From contig CM053327.1 in NCBI GenBank assembly GCA_028583605.1, positions 38,225,626 through 38,289,625 of the forward strand: a DNA stretch of 64,000 bases. Reading direction: 5' to 3'. The stretch comes from Dastarcus helophoroides (lineage: Eukaryota > Arthropoda > Insecta > Coleoptera > Bothrideridae). Below are positions 33,688 to 45,698 of the stretch, in pieces; the first letter of the stretch is position 1, and each line of letters begins with the position of its first letter. The position numbers and the translations under genes were made by a program. The notes beneath the pieces were generated by a model that saw only the letters and a program-made list of their open reading frames with translations, did no database searches and was not told where the DNA came from.

Positions 33688-34297
33688 ATGTCTTGTCTTG
33701 CAATCAAAAACGTAAGCGAATTATCTGTTCGAATTCGCCTTATTAATCATCACATACTTTTTCAGCTATTAGGTACAAACGCACGGCTGCAGCCCCAATG
33801 GAACCGATTTCTACATTCTTCGGCGGCGTGCGCGAAGTCCCAGTCCGGAAGGTACCGGATTACGCCCAAAAAGGACTTTCCGCTGACCTACGAAATGGCC
33901 AATCCGCCGCACCAAATTCGCCCACCGTAAATCTTGGAATTCGTGGAATACTTGTAAGGTTTGTTATGTTTTATAGGGCGAGGTCTTTATAGAGTTTTTG
34001 GTTGTAGCTAACGTCGAAGGTGGTCTTAGACCGTCAGAAACCGCCGTTGAAGATGTATTTATAAGAAAATTTGTCACGGGTACCTGGCACAGTTTGTTTG
34101 TTAGTGAAATTATAATTAAACGGCAGCATAATATAATCAGGATAGCTGGAATCGTTAGGAGGAGTGTCAGTGCTAGAAAAATGTATTTTCTGATTGGTTA
34201 TACAGAAGAATTGTTGAGTTTTTGGTTACAGTGCCCGATTAAGATGGAATTACAAACTGTTGCGGATAAGAGAGATGTAGTTTTTAAATATATTTAA
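33688..34297 (+). CDS. mRpS24: Mitochondrial small ribosomal subunit protein MRPS24 (uS3m)
   Basis: Three exons, 33688-33711, 33766-33953 and 34008-34297, give 167 codons after removing one extra C near 33919 (ATT-C-GCC). The N-terminus (MSCLAIKN, then arginine-containing residues up to FLHSSAACAKS) looks like a mitochondrial targeting peptide. The body contains the family signatures TYEMANPPHQIAHRKSW, ETAVEDVFIRKFVTGTW, YFLIGYTEELLSF and the C-terminal FKYI. Length matches the human protein of 167 residues. It serves in the mitoribosome small subunit. Phase is consistent at both introns. The only oddity is the one-base frame break, which I regard as a sequencing error. Confidence 0.93.
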
Positions 34298-35373
34298 AGT
34301 TTAATATAATAATTTAGAATTTTACTTGGTTTTTTCTTGACCTCCTAGTTTATTAATATTTAAAATATACATTAAAAAGATGCGTCATCCCTTGGATGTG
34401 CAAATTAGCACCAATGATATATTAGTTTTTAATTTTCGGACGACTTAAATACCTGTAACCATCATTTGTGTATCTGGACATTTTGGGTATTATCAACTTC
34501 AATCTAAATTTGGAATTATATTTTTCCTTTCACCGACGAAAAGCTTCGTAATAACCCTTTTAGCACAATACGCTGTTGTTTAAAACAAGAAGAGTTCTTG
34601 GTTCAAAGTAAATTGCTAGTGCTTATTGACCTTTTGATATTTCAAATATCTAATGCCTACTTTCAAAGTAGGCATATAATTTTTAAAATGTCAATAATTG
34701 TTCTTTAGATTTAGAGAATGGACTTATACTTTTATAAGTAACCAGCCTAAAGATAAAATATGGAGGTAATCTCTACTAATATTTAAATATCCATTTGAGG
34801 AATGTTTTAAAAACATTTGCGATTGAATTCAAGAAAAAAATACTTACAATCGCCCAGAAAGCTTTAGATATTAATCCTGCGGCAAATAAGGCGGTAATTT
34901 ACGGTAAACTCGATAGGTTGTAAGTGCCAGATTTGGAAGGAAAAAAAGGCGGGAATTTTAGAATAGTTCAATTTAACTTAAAAAAAATAATATAAAACGA
35001 TTTTAAACAAAGATTTTGTGATAAAATGGTAATTTAACTTTGAAAAAATTAAAAAAAGACTTGAATGTCATTAAATATTTATTAGAAAATTACAAATGTT
35101 TGAAAATACATTATATTTAATCTAATAAAACTGATCCAGATATAATTAAACAACTTTTACTTTATAGAATAAAAATTAATGTGAATTAATCAAAATGTTG
35201 GCTAATTTAGGGATCAGTATCAGCAAATATTTATATTAGAATTGTTAAAATAGATTCAAACTAACATTGGGTATTTTTGTACTAGAAAATTGATTTCAGT
35301 TGTAGATCTGCCAACTGGTTACACCTAAAACTAGTTTAACTAACTTTACAATTAACGAGATTGAAAAATTCAA
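34298..35373. other. Intergenic A+T-rich DNA
   Basis: Apart from one weak dispersed-repeat copy at 34623-34665, nothing recognisable is seen on either strand between MRPS24 and the small zinc-finger gene. Confidence 0.5.
34623..34665. repeat. Fourth copy of the dispersed repeat
   Basis: TTATTGACCTTTTGATATTT then TAATGCCTACTTT matches the repeats at 32925-33350 with several substitutions. Confidence 0.55.
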
Positions 35374-35721
35374 CTACCGACGACTAAATACAAAATCTTT
35401 GTGACTTTTACAGTGCAAGATGATAAGACTTAACCTATCAGTCTGATATGTACAATCTGGGCATTCATACTTCTTTGGCTTGTCATCGAGAATTTCGCCA
35501 TTTATTCTTTTCGTCATTCTTTTGAGCTTTTCCGGATCTTGAATTAGATACTTCGCGTAGTAGGGCAGACTAGGATCATTAGGTTCTTCAGGCGCACTTT
35601 GCTTTGATTTACCATTTTTCGTCTGCTTTGCAGTAGTTTTATCTTTTTTGTCCACATAATTTTGCGCCTTTTTTACAACCCGAGAGCCTTTTTTGCCAAT
35701 TTCATCTACCACAACTTCCAT
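35374..35721 (-). CDS. Small lysine-rich single C2H2 zinc-finger protein
   Basis: An intact 115-codon frame from ATG at 35721 to TAG at 35374. The N-terminal half is basic (KKGSRVVKKAQNYVDKKDK). The C-terminal half has YYAKYLIQDPEKLKRM followed by one C2H2 finger (CPDCTYQTDRLSLIILHC, next H four residues on). The segment IQDP plus CP-C-Y-TDR--LI--H---H is shared with the giant PWWP gene 3.5 kb upstream on the other strand, so the two look like relatives. A nucleic-acid or chromatin role is inferred from that only. It could be a complete single-exon gene or the last exon of a longer one; no clear upstream exon was found. Confidence 0.6.
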   Translation of the reverse strand: MEVVVDEIGKKGSRVVKKAQNYVDKKDKTTAKQTKNGKSKQSAPEEPNDPSLPYYAKYLIQDPEKLKRMTKRINGEILDDKPKKYECPDCTYQTDRLSLIILHCKSHKDFVFSRR

Positions 35722-36888
35722 AATTTCTACGAAACATCAGTGATCGCAGTAGGAAACACTATATTTAAAGACGGAAATTGCCAATACAACAGATTTATTT
35801 AATTTTTCAAATCATACTTTGTGTTATAAATGTCATAACATTTAAGGAGATGATGCTCTAAATTCGCCTGAAATTCAGTTTGTTTTGAAAATTAGTTAGG
35901 TTAAGTTTCGCATCGAGTTCACAGAGCAAAGAACAACACATGGGGTAACGTTGGTAACACTCATAAAGTAACACTGGGCCCTTAAAATCAGCGCCCTCTA
36001 ACGTATTTTTCCTTATTTCCTCAGACAATATTATTTCTCCAAACAACCGACAAAATAACGCATTTTAGGGCAAGAACTTTATTCCATTCGGTATTACGAA
36101 ACATGCATTCATAAAGAAATTTAATTTGGAAAAGGTTTCACCTACAGCTAAAGAAACTTCGAGTTTACTTACGAAATACTGACGAATTTTTCTTACAAAT
36201 TCCCTTGTCTTTTAAAACGTTATAACACTTTTTCGATGTAGATTTTGATATAATTAGAATATAATTGGTTTGTAAAATTTTACGTTATTTTTAGAGGCAT
36301 ATAATGCAAATAATAATAATAATAGCTTAAATCATAGAGACATTTTACTTAAATAAACATTTTCGTTGTATAGGCAACCCATTATACAATGGAATGTGTT
36401 ATTAGGGTAACATACATCAAACGCACTTTTGCACTGAAATACGTATTAATAATATTTAATGTTTATTAAATATTAAATCACAATCTTCACATAATGAACA
36501 TCGAGATATTAATATCTACAATGTTCTCCTGTGGTTTAGAACTTATCATTTATTAGCGCTAATTCACACATTTCTAATTATTAAGCTAACAAATATAATA
36601 AACGTCAACATCTGATCCTGCTCAAAAGTTCAAAAGTTGAGGTTTTTTTCGCACAATATTCATCAAACATACTTAAATGTCACTGTTAATTGAATTCAGA
36701 CAACACTGCTTTCAGGGCTTCAGCCGAAGTTAACACAAAGGTTTGGACGAAGCTGAAATTTACGTAAAAAATCGCTAAAAGTCCATGTTCATTACAAGCC
36801 TATTATTTTCACCGTAAATAAGAAGACGTGGTCATGAAAATTAGCTTTAGGCAATAACAAAACAATGATAAACCGGGAGGAAGAGGAA
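35722..36888. other. Intergenic DNA with one copy of a ~200-bp repeat family
   Basis: A+T-rich. At 36368-36412 it contains GGCAACCCATTATACA and GTGTTATTAGGGTAAC, the core of the repeat family found in tandem at 55850-56545. No gene seen. Confidence 0.55.
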
Positions 36889-37992
36889 TTACGTTTCTGG
36901 AACCATACAAGCCAGTGCGCCACATTTATTCGTGCAGCATTTATTATCTTCTGGACAATCGCTATCCCGAAAACACCGACTGGAACACACCCATCTGCTG
37001 GCCGCGGGCGGAGGACAATTGCCCGGTTTTTCTGGAATGTCTGAAACATAAAATATTACCCAATTTAATAGTTTCTAGATCCATATTATTCAATTATTTA
37101 AAATGGATACATTTATCAAAATACTTATTTTGGTGTCGCTATTCAAAAAGAACTTTTAAACAAAGCTTTTAAGAGGAATTAAACGGAATATTCGTAGAAT
37201 GTGGTTCATGAAATGAATTGGCATAACCAGAGACTAGGCATAATAATGATTAAACAAAATACTGACAGAATTTGCGGCGAAATTGTAAAGTGAAGCCGCT
37301 AGGAAAATAAAAGTCGTGGAATTTTCATATTCATTTGTTACGATTGTTGATGTTTAAGTTATGAATATGCAACAATCCCACAAAATAACAACTAAGAATT
37401 ATCAACTAACATATTTTATTTAAAAGCACTTGATTCATTTAGTACAAAATTAAATAAGAAACCGAAATAAACTAAACCAAAATATAATCGAAATATAATG
37501 ACTTTTTAACTATTATTTTAAATATAAATTTCGAACATTTGCCTTTCCTGAGAATATTTTCTACTTTGATATGAGAATAAAGAGGAACTTTTATGACTGG
37601 CCCAACAAAGAGAGTAAAATACAATATATTCTCTCGGATTTGGTCCATACGCCCCCGGAATTTACTACTTTTACATGAAAAAAAAATGCTGCGCGAGTTA
37701 TTTGATAAAAAAGGTAAATAAAGTATGTTCTGTAACTCTTATTTCATTCCAGAGACAAATTCATTCACATTCACAATGACTTACCTGGCAAAGCAGGAGG
37801 GGTGCAATACGCTCCCCCGCATTTCGTCCGACAACATTTCTCGCTCCTAGGGCAGTAATAGTCCGAAAGGCATGTCAATCCGCAGATTCCCTCTCTGAGT
37901 TGCCGCGGACACGTTCCAGCTTTTTGGGCTTGTACGAAATTTTGTAAAAGTACCGCATACAAGCAGAAAAGCGCAAATGAAACCCGTGCCAT
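36889..37992 (-). CDS. Secreted protein with two WAP (four-disulfide core) domains
   Basis: Two exons, 37785-37992 and 36889-37040 (reading right to left), encode 119 residues with exact phase. Residues 1-22 (MARVSFALFCLYAVLLQNFVQA) are a typical signal peptide. Two WAP domains follow, each with eight cysteines including the adjacent CC pair: CPRQLREGICGL...SEKCCRTKCGGAYC, then CPPPAAS...DNKCCTNKCGALAC. WAP domains are known as extracellular protease inhibitors and antimicrobial proteins; which applies here cannot be told. The 744-bp intron separates the two domains, so each domain has its own exon, as expected from exon duplication. A kappaB-like and a GATA-like site lie just upstream. No frame break. 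Confidence 0.9.
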
Positions 37993-38108
37993 TTTCGCCT
38001 GTTTTCTTTGACGGAATACAGTAAATTAGTCGAAATGAGGTCAGTTGTACGTTGACGAATTTCGGAAATTGCCCGAGTTTTATCGGGGGGAGCGATTAGT
38101 TTGAAATT

Positions 38109-38145
38109 AGAAATTCCCGGCGTGACGCAACGGCGATATTTATCA
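38109..38145 (-). promoter_or_regulatory. Candidate kappaB + GATA module upstream of the WAP gene
   Basis: On the gene's sense (minus) strand, GGGAATTTCT (38109-38118) fits the insect Rel/NF-kappaB consensus GGGRNNYYYY, and TGATAA (38140-38145) fits a GATA site 21 bp further upstream in the same orientation. Both are within ~155 bp of the start codon. Nearby kappaB and GATA sites in one orientation are a known arrangement in insect immune-gene promoters. Such short motifs also occur by chance. Confidence 0.35.
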
Positions 38146-38747
38146 CCGTTCCGCTAAAGAGTAGTGTGAACTTCAGGTCACAACTAACAAGATAAATGAA
38201 GCGATGGAACCCTATTTAACTATAATTAGATTAAGCTAAATAAGGTCTCGATTAGTTTTATTGATAGTTCAGAACTGGGGCCGGCCCGACACATAATGCG
38301 GTGCTAAATCAGACATTTAATTTTTTTTCTAATAGGCACAATTAATGCATAGTGCTGCAGGAAACTTTTATTGAACTTCAGTGTATATTAAGTTGCATAG
38401 ATACTGGCAACTCATTAAATTATTGATATTTATTTATTACGATTTGAAGTGTTGCTCTTTTACAAGCGACGAAAAAAGTTAAAGAAAATAAATGGATCTA
38501 TAATTATTTTTAACAATATTCTATTGTTAAATAAAAATTATAACGTAAAAAAATTGCGCAATTATTGTTTAAAGTACTATTAAATTTAGTAAATATTTCG
38601 TAGATAACCTATATAATGAATTTCCTACCAAAACTATAATTTTATTATGTTGATAAGACAATTACTAATAAAATATTGTCACTATCACAAAAGAATACAT
38701 TGAAAATAATTCGAAATACACGTACTTGCATAATTACTTAGCTAGTT

Positions 38748-38919
38748 TGCAACACAAAATATGCGCTGATGTATATTAAGTTGTTTAATCTGCAACACAA
38801 AATATACGTTAGTGTAATTTAAGTTGTCGGAACTGCAACATGAAATATGCGTCAATGTATATTGAGTTGTCTAACCTGCAACACAAATTATACGTCGACG
38901 TATATTAAGTTGTCTAACT
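38748..38919. repeat. 43-bp minisatellite, four copies
   Basis: Units begin with TGCAACACAAAATATRCG at 38748, 38791, 38834 and 38877, exactly 43 bp apart, and end in TATATTAAGTTGTCTAAC. Copies differ by several substitutions. Confidence 0.9.
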
Positions 38920-39454
38920 GATAACACAATTAGAAAAATTCCTACTTATTAAATGAATTAACTGTAATCTATTTATCAGTTTTTTATTAAAAACCTAATA
39001 ACCAAAATAATCACCAAGACAATAAAAAGTAAATTGCACAATGGCACAATAAATATCTTTTACAAAGAAAATGTCATTAAGGCCACAGAAGTTTCACAGA
39101 AAACAAACTATTTTCTGATGATTTTTCAAATCTTGGTTATTAATTATGCTGCCGAATGAATTTTTAATCAATTCCGGTATACCACAGAGTACCTCAGTTG
39201 TATGAAGAGAATGTGTTATTACAAAAATAACGATTTTAGAGCGAAATTGTTAACGACGTACATAACTTGTCTGTGTTCCCCCCGAGTAGTTCTACAACCG
39301 CAATAATAGTTCCGTTGACTATCAACAATTGACACTCGAGAAAGTTAGGTTAACGCATTCATAATATTACTCATTGCGGTTTACCGATTACAACTTTTGA
39401 TCTTATCATTGATTAAAACCTTCGCCTGTTACCAGGCATCTGATGTGAATCAAA

Positions 39455-42400
39455 ATGTTCAACGCGGCCAAATTTTGCAGGATTTCTGCACCTACTACCC
39501 AGGGTAAATTATGCATTAAAATCAGTTGTCCAACCCAATGTCAGACAAGGGTTTTGTCGGCAATTTTCAAATACCCTGATCAAAAGGCCGCTTCTTGGAC
39601 GTGTACAGGTGAAATTCATTTCAATTCATTTGAATTTTGCTTTAGTGCGGTAATAGTTGCAGAATTATGTTAGAGGAAGTGGCACGGTAGCGGTGAGGTT
39701 AAAGTCGGAGTTGCATTCGAAAGGGAAAAAGAGCGTCGGAATATGGTTGTTGACTTGCAGCGGGATGGTGTTCGTCGCTGTAGTTTTAGGTAGTACTTAT
39801 TTGATTATACTTTATACTATTTATGATATTGTGGAAGAGATTGTTAAAAAAACTGTTCGTTAAGTATTCTTGTTATTTTATTGTTGGTAACCCCTCACCC
39901 CTCACTTTGTTTTTGATCTGAAGGTTGTAGGTGAGGCCGTTTTATGAAACATTTTCGATTGTCAAAATTTCTATATTTCTCAAAATTTCGCCAATTTAAT
40001 ACTCAAAATATTATGAATTCTTCAAGTTTTAGATTCCCAAAATTTTTTAATTCTCAACGTTTTAATTTTATTGTTTCTTGAGATATCGATAATTTCTATT
40101 GATGTTTTATTCGCCAGTTATTCCTTTCCAATAAAACATGAATAGAAATACCAATAATCCGCAAAGATACAGATATCGTGTTCTGGAGATTTCAGTTTTT
40201 AAATAATTCTCAAAATTTTAAATTTTCGGTTCTCAAAATTTTTCGATTTTTGAAGAATTTCAATTCGTTAGATTTCGAACGTTTTTCATGAATTTTAGGC
40301 GGCGTAACTCGTCTAACGGAGTCCGGTCTTTCCATGGTGACTTGGAAGCTTTTAGGCGAAAAAATGCCCAGAACAGAAGGGGAATGGATTGAGGAGTTTG
40401 AAAAATATAAACAATTTCCAGAATTTAAAATGTAACTCAGAATTCTATCTACTTAAGGAACTCTTTACAGCGTCGAACTTTCAGAAAAAACAAAGACATC
40501 ACACTGGCGGAATTCAAATGGATTTGGCACATGGAATTCGGACATAGAATGTGGGGTAGAGCCATCGGGGCAGTTTTCTTGATCCCTGCTGTATACTTTT
40601 GGGCCAGAGGCAGGTTAAAGCCGGGTATGAAGCCGAGGGTTTTGGCTTTTGGGTCTTTAATTGCAGCACAGGTGTCGTTTATCTTATTTCTACGTTTTAG
40701 GAATTACTTTGGATTTTCGTAGGGATTACTCGGTTGGTATATGGTTAAATCTGGGTTAGAGGATCGTTTTACGGGGGAGAGCGATGTTCCTAGGGTGTCC
40801 CAATATAGATTGGCCTCAGCATTTGAGTCTCGCGTTCGTTTTGTACACGTTGTTCCTGTGGTCGGCTTTGGATCATTTGTTGCCTGCCGAAACGATAGCT
40901 GTGAGCGCCAAGAAGGTTATTCAAGCTTCTAGGAAGTTCCGGATGTTCGCTCACACGTGCAAAGGATTGGTATTTTTAACTGCTGTATCGGGTGAGTATT
41001 TAGACAAAAATTCACTCAGAAAAACCAATTAAGATGCCTTAAAAATTCCCTAAATCAGAAAAGTAACCATTAAGTGTCAAAAAAAAAGAACTTCACAACT
41101 TATCTACTATAATCCTACCTAAGGTTTTCAAAATTAGTAGAAAAAATCCCAAAATAATAAATAATGTTTTCAACTCACGTAAACTTATTTTACATATATT
41201 AAATATGTATATCTCTAAAAATGTTTGGTTTATAAACAAGTTTCAATCTGTACATATTTTTTTCGTTTAATTTAGGGTCAAACCCCAACCGCCCGCTTCC
41301 CCCTTTAATTAATATTAGTTTATTAAATGTATAAATAAATAATACATATTTTTACAGGAAAACAATTATTGGTTAACAAGAAACATTCATTTTAACATAG
41401 ACACCTAACTTTCTCTTAAAACTAGACAAATTATTTGCACTTTTTATTTCATTTGACAGATTAAGTTTCAAGTTGTCCACCCAGTATTCAATCCAATTTA
41501 ACTTGTCAAGCTTTTGAAACCCGAATGGAAAAATCAAGGAGTTTAAATTTTATTCGGAAAAACACACTTGCAATTTGTGAAGTTGCTGACTAGGTGTTGG
41601 TTCTGCAGGTGCCTTCGTGGCCGGTTTGGACGCCGGTCTCGTTTACAATTCCTTTCCGATGATGGCCGACAAGTGGATACCCGACGACGTTATGGCCTTG
41701 AAGCCCAAATATAGCAATTTCACGGAGAACCCAACCACGGTTCAATTTGAACATAGAATTTTGGGGACGACCACTTTGACGCTTATTACGGGTTTGTGGT
41801 ACTTGAGTCGGAAACGGGTGCTACCACCTAGAGCGTATAAAGCCGCAACGGCTTTCGCAGTAATGGCATGGCTTCAGGTAAATTATTTCTGACGTTAATT
41901 GATTCAATCAACGATTCTGATAAAATAAATTTGATAGCGAATGAAGTTATATTTCTGCCACATTTTTTCTAGTACACGTAATTGGTTCCTCGAGTAGAAA
42001 TATTTGATAATTTTGCGCCGAACTGTGTTCAAACAATTCTCATAATTTTCCTTGACATATTTTATTCATTCTAGCTCCAAATAAGTTTTAGTACTGTGAT
42101 CAAATTTCTCACTTTGGACCCCAGCAATTTTAGTACCAATTTTAATTCTCAAAATTTCAACTTTTCGAATCTTAAAATATTCATTTTTCAATTCTTTCGA
42201 TTTCCAAATGTTCTAAATTTCGATTTTTTTAATTCAGAAAATGTTAAATTTTGGAGATATTACTTTTTTTGAAATCTCTGAATTTTGATTTTTCCGCAAT
42301 TCTTAGGATTTCTATTTTGCCATTTACTTTTTTTTGCCAATTTGCTTTTCTAATTTTTAATTTTTCCTTTTCCATAATTTTGTAAAAGCTTTTAGAATCG

Positions 42401-43180
42401 AAATTTATGAATTAGTAAATAAAAACGTCCTGCAGGAATCGATAAATCAGGCCAAAAGCGAAACTTGCGAGTCGAAAAGTCAAAATTTCAAGCCTCGAAA
42501 AACCAAAAAATCGAAATTTCAAGGATGCAAAAATCGATATTTATGAATTAATGAATAAAAGCGTTGGGCGAGAATCGAAAAATTCTAAGATTCAAAATTT
42601 TCATAAGTGAAAACCAAATTTTTCTGATGAGACACACAAAATTGTAGAGAAAAAGAAATTTATTTTAATTTCCTGACGTTCGAAACATTAACATTTTAGA
42701 ATAATCTGGTTATTTAGTTTCCACATTGTTTAAATCTTAAGATAGATTTAAGTGTTGAGTCACAAACAGCGACTCACGAGCAAAGATCCAACGCAATCGC
42801 TGCATGGAGCAATCTATTACTGAAGGTTACTGAAAATCTAGAATTGTAGGACTAACTAGCGAAGAAAAAGCCAATAAAACATGAATGAAGAAAAAACCAA
42901 GACCAATTTCAACATCAACCGTAAATGACGAGAACCAAAAAACGAAAAAGTCGAAATTTTCAGGAATAAAAAATCGAAATTTATAAATAGAAAGAAGCAA
43001 GAATCGAAAAAATTTAAGAATCAAAATCTTTTACTTGGTTTTCAGGTTACTTTAGGGATATCAACTTTGTTGTCCTATGTGCCCACGTCGCTAGCGGCGA
43101 GCCACCAAAGCGGCTCATTACTTCTATTGTCAACGGCCGTTTGGTTGACTCACGAGCTGAAAAGGTTGCCCAAAGTGTAA
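39455..43180 (+). CDS. COX15: COX15, heme A synthase
   Basis: Eight exons: 39455-39503, 39526-39608, 39663-39789, 40299-40431, 40485-40671, 40723-40991, 41609-41877, 43046-43180. They make 417 codons after removing one extra T near 40811 (RLA-QHLSLAF), close to the ~410 residues of human COX15. The enzyme sits in the mitochondrial inner membrane and oxidises heme O to heme A for cytochrome c oxidase. The N-terminus ([21 protein letters not shown]) looks like a targeting peptide. The four conserved haem-associated histidines are visible in [20 protein letters not shown] and ASHQSGS. Further signatures are [34 protein letters not shown] and [11 protein letters not shown]. Intron 40672-40722 is only 51 bp; without it the frame appears to stop early. 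Introns carry no other features. Confidence 0.95.
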
Positions 43181-44769
43181 CATTAAGCATTTAAGTTAGA
43201 ATAAGTATTATTTTTGTAAATAGATGAAACTGCAAGCGTAACAAAGTTGTTTTATTTCAATAATTTTGATACACATTTTTTTGATACCTTCGTATCAGTA
43301 CAATACTTCAAAATTACATCTATTGCTTCTCAAAAAACAGTTGATCTTAACAGTCTTAAAGGTAAGTGAGTATTGTTAGTTTTAGATTATTGTGAAAGTT
43401 GTTACATCGGTCCTTTATAATGTCGATGTCGATTAAATCCTTCCAAATTTTTTAATCAATCTGATGACCTTCGATTCTTCATTAAATCAAACTTTTGCTT
43501 TTAATAATAATATGGATGGATCGTCTGGGATATTGTTCTGTTAAACAATTCCGTTCCTGCTATATGTATAAATCATTTTCAGATTTTATGCGGATATAAC
43601 AACTTTTTTTTTGATATTTGCACATCACACTGAATGTGTATAAAAATAGAATCAGTCAATTGACAATTCTTGTAACAAGTGACAGCAGTCGTAAAATAAA
43701 AATTATTTTGATAAATACACAATATACACCTTTAGTAAAGAGGAGGATTTACTCAAGTGGAATGTCTGGAGACTCATCGTGTATTTAGTTTATGGCATTT
43801 GTATGCATTCAGATTCCAATTTTTTATTCTGTAGCTTTTATGTTTTTATTTTAAGCGTTGGATGCTTTCAAGTGATTAATTAATATTTCATCAATCATCA
43901 ATTTCCTCAACGTCCACTAGATACCCAAATTTTGAAACAATGAAATATTTTTCCAAAACTTACAAAAAATCATTAAATTACAATTTTAAGTTGAATAGTT
44001 TAAAATGAAATATTTTCAAGTAATTTAAACACTTCTTGTGAGAAGTTCTGAAATTGAATTCCATTTTGATTTTGAATCTAAACCTTCTGAATACATATAA
44101 ATTATTTTGGTGTATTAACAAATTTGTTAATTTTAAAAATTTATTTTAAATAAATGCTCCCCTTTTTTTCTATATATTAAGCATTGCACCAATTTATTGT
44201 ATGTAGCAAATTAAATTATATATTACAAAAAGCGTTAACCAGTCGATAAGATAGCAAATATATCTAAATACAAAATATGTTCAGTCAAAAATCTATATAA
44301 CCTTACAATTACAAAAAACCTGAGTTAAACTCATTGTTAAAATTATTACAATAATGTTTATTACTAAAAAATTATAACTTTGCCATTGCCAAATGTTTTG
44401 AATGAAAAACGCATTTTAAATTGACAAACCTCACTCATAGTCGAACTGCTAATGCTTAGATATGAATCGAATACAACTAACCCACAACTTATATTCATAT
44501 TTTTAGCCAGAAGTTGAATATTTCTAAATCAAAACCTCAATAAGAACGACGAACAAAACCTCAATAAGAACGACGAACAAAACCTGCAACCAAGTTTTCA
44601 CAGAATGGGAGAATTACAACTTAAATATGTTGATTTTTTACAAGTTTTGATAAAAAAAATTGTCAAATTAGCTATTGGTAGAATGCGCAAAAAAAGACTC
44701 TAAAATATGAGTAAAATTTATGGGCAATGAGCAATTATTAGTCAATTTAGTTGTTTTCTATTTTTTTCT
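43181..44769. other. Intergenic A+T-rich DNA
   Basis: Between the convergent COX15 (+) and UBTD (-) genes; it holds both 3' UTRs. A 26-bp sequence (CCTCAATAAGAACGACGAAC core) is tandemly duplicated near 44530-44582. No gene or RNA is supported. Confidence 0.5.
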
Positions 44770-45698
44770 TCATAAGGCCTGCTTAATAGGCAAATTTTCT
44801 GTATTAACGATCACTTGCACAATGTAACCTTGAGGTATTTTAGCTTCCTCAACGTGAAGTTTATCACCCAATAATTTGCCACCGAAAAACCACCGCTGCC
44901 GAGAAGATTCGATACCTTCCTGACTCTGCAAAAAAAAAAACAATAAATTTAAATAATTGAGGACAATTACATAGTGAATCAAGAAGAATTACACTAAACT
45001 GAAAAAAATTACATACTAAAATTACACAGTTAGCGACCAAACTAGATTTTATTAAAACACTTTGTACCAAAACCTTCAACTCTTACCTGCAATTTCTTCT
45101 TACACATGCTAATAGTATCTGTCGAAAACACAGGCATCCTAACATCAGTACAAGTATGCGACAGCCTCAACTTCAACATGGTCTCAGTGCCACCGTCCAC
45201 AGGCTCAGAACACTCGGCAGGCGAGTCCCTCCCACTATCCTCCTTGACTATATTAATCGGATACGACAAACAATAAATCGGAACTTGATACCGCGCCCCC
45301 AACTCATCATAACACTCAGTCAAATACCCATTGGGCACAGAAACACTTGCACCATCCAAAATAGCCTGCGCTAACTCATAATCCATCGCCTCCGCGGCCA
45401 CGGCGGCCGCCCTCAGACGCGTCCCATATCTCCTTGCGCCCCTCGAACGCCGGCGCCGTATCCCAAAATTCATCCCGTTTACTCCTCAGTTGCCCCTCCG
45501 TCAATGGCACGTCCGACTTCCAACGTATCGTCTCATGGCACAAAGGATGGTTTTTTCTCGTGTTGCCTGCAAATAATTAGTATGCGACCTAGGATTTTAA
45601 TGCCAAGGTTATCCATTACCTGAATTGGGTCTCGAAATAGATCCGGAAGAATCGTCGATTACGCCACTCCGGTTGCGCGTTCCTATGCAGCCGCCCAT
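44770..45698 (-). CDS. UBTD: Ubiquitin domain-containing protein of the UBTD1/UBTD2 family
   Basis: Three exons read right to left, 45620-45698, 45087-45566 and 44770-44925, give about 237 residues after removing one extra base near 45418 (WDA-LRAAA); the vertebrate proteins have 227-234. The N-terminus MGGCIG carries a myristoylation-like glycine. The central UBTD domain shows [34 protein letters not shown] and [29 protein letters not shown]. The C-terminal ubiquitin-like domain ends in [14 protein letters not shown] and YIVQVIVN. Family members bind ubiquitin-conjugating enzymes and affect turnover of signalling proteins; the specific partner here is inferred only from homology. Confidence 0.92.

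Larger units (their letters stand above)
37993..39454. other. Intergenic DNA between the WAP gene and COX15
   Basis: Divergent promoter space: the WAP gene starts at 37992 (-) and COX15 at 39455 (+). The middle is very A+T-rich and contains a 43-bp minisatellite at 38748-38919. No other gene is seen. Confidence 0.5.

Noticed and set aside
36915..37172. 85-codon plus-strand frame over the WAP exon
   Set aside because: Shadow of the second WAP exon on the minus strand, which has eight correctly spaced cysteines and a proper splice acceptor.
38748..38919. Regular direct repeats as a CRISPR array
   Set aside because: Units are contiguous 43-bp copies without unique spacers, in an animal genome.
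40672..40722. An apparent premature stop in COX15 after GSLIAAQ
   Set aside because: A 51-bp intron with GT and AG ends restores [12 protein letters not shown] exactly, so this is splicing, not a frame break.
43639..43660. TATAAAAA followed by ATCAGTC as a core promoter
   Set aside because: The spacing to the initiator-like motif is too short and no gene follows on that strand before the UBTD gene's 3' end.
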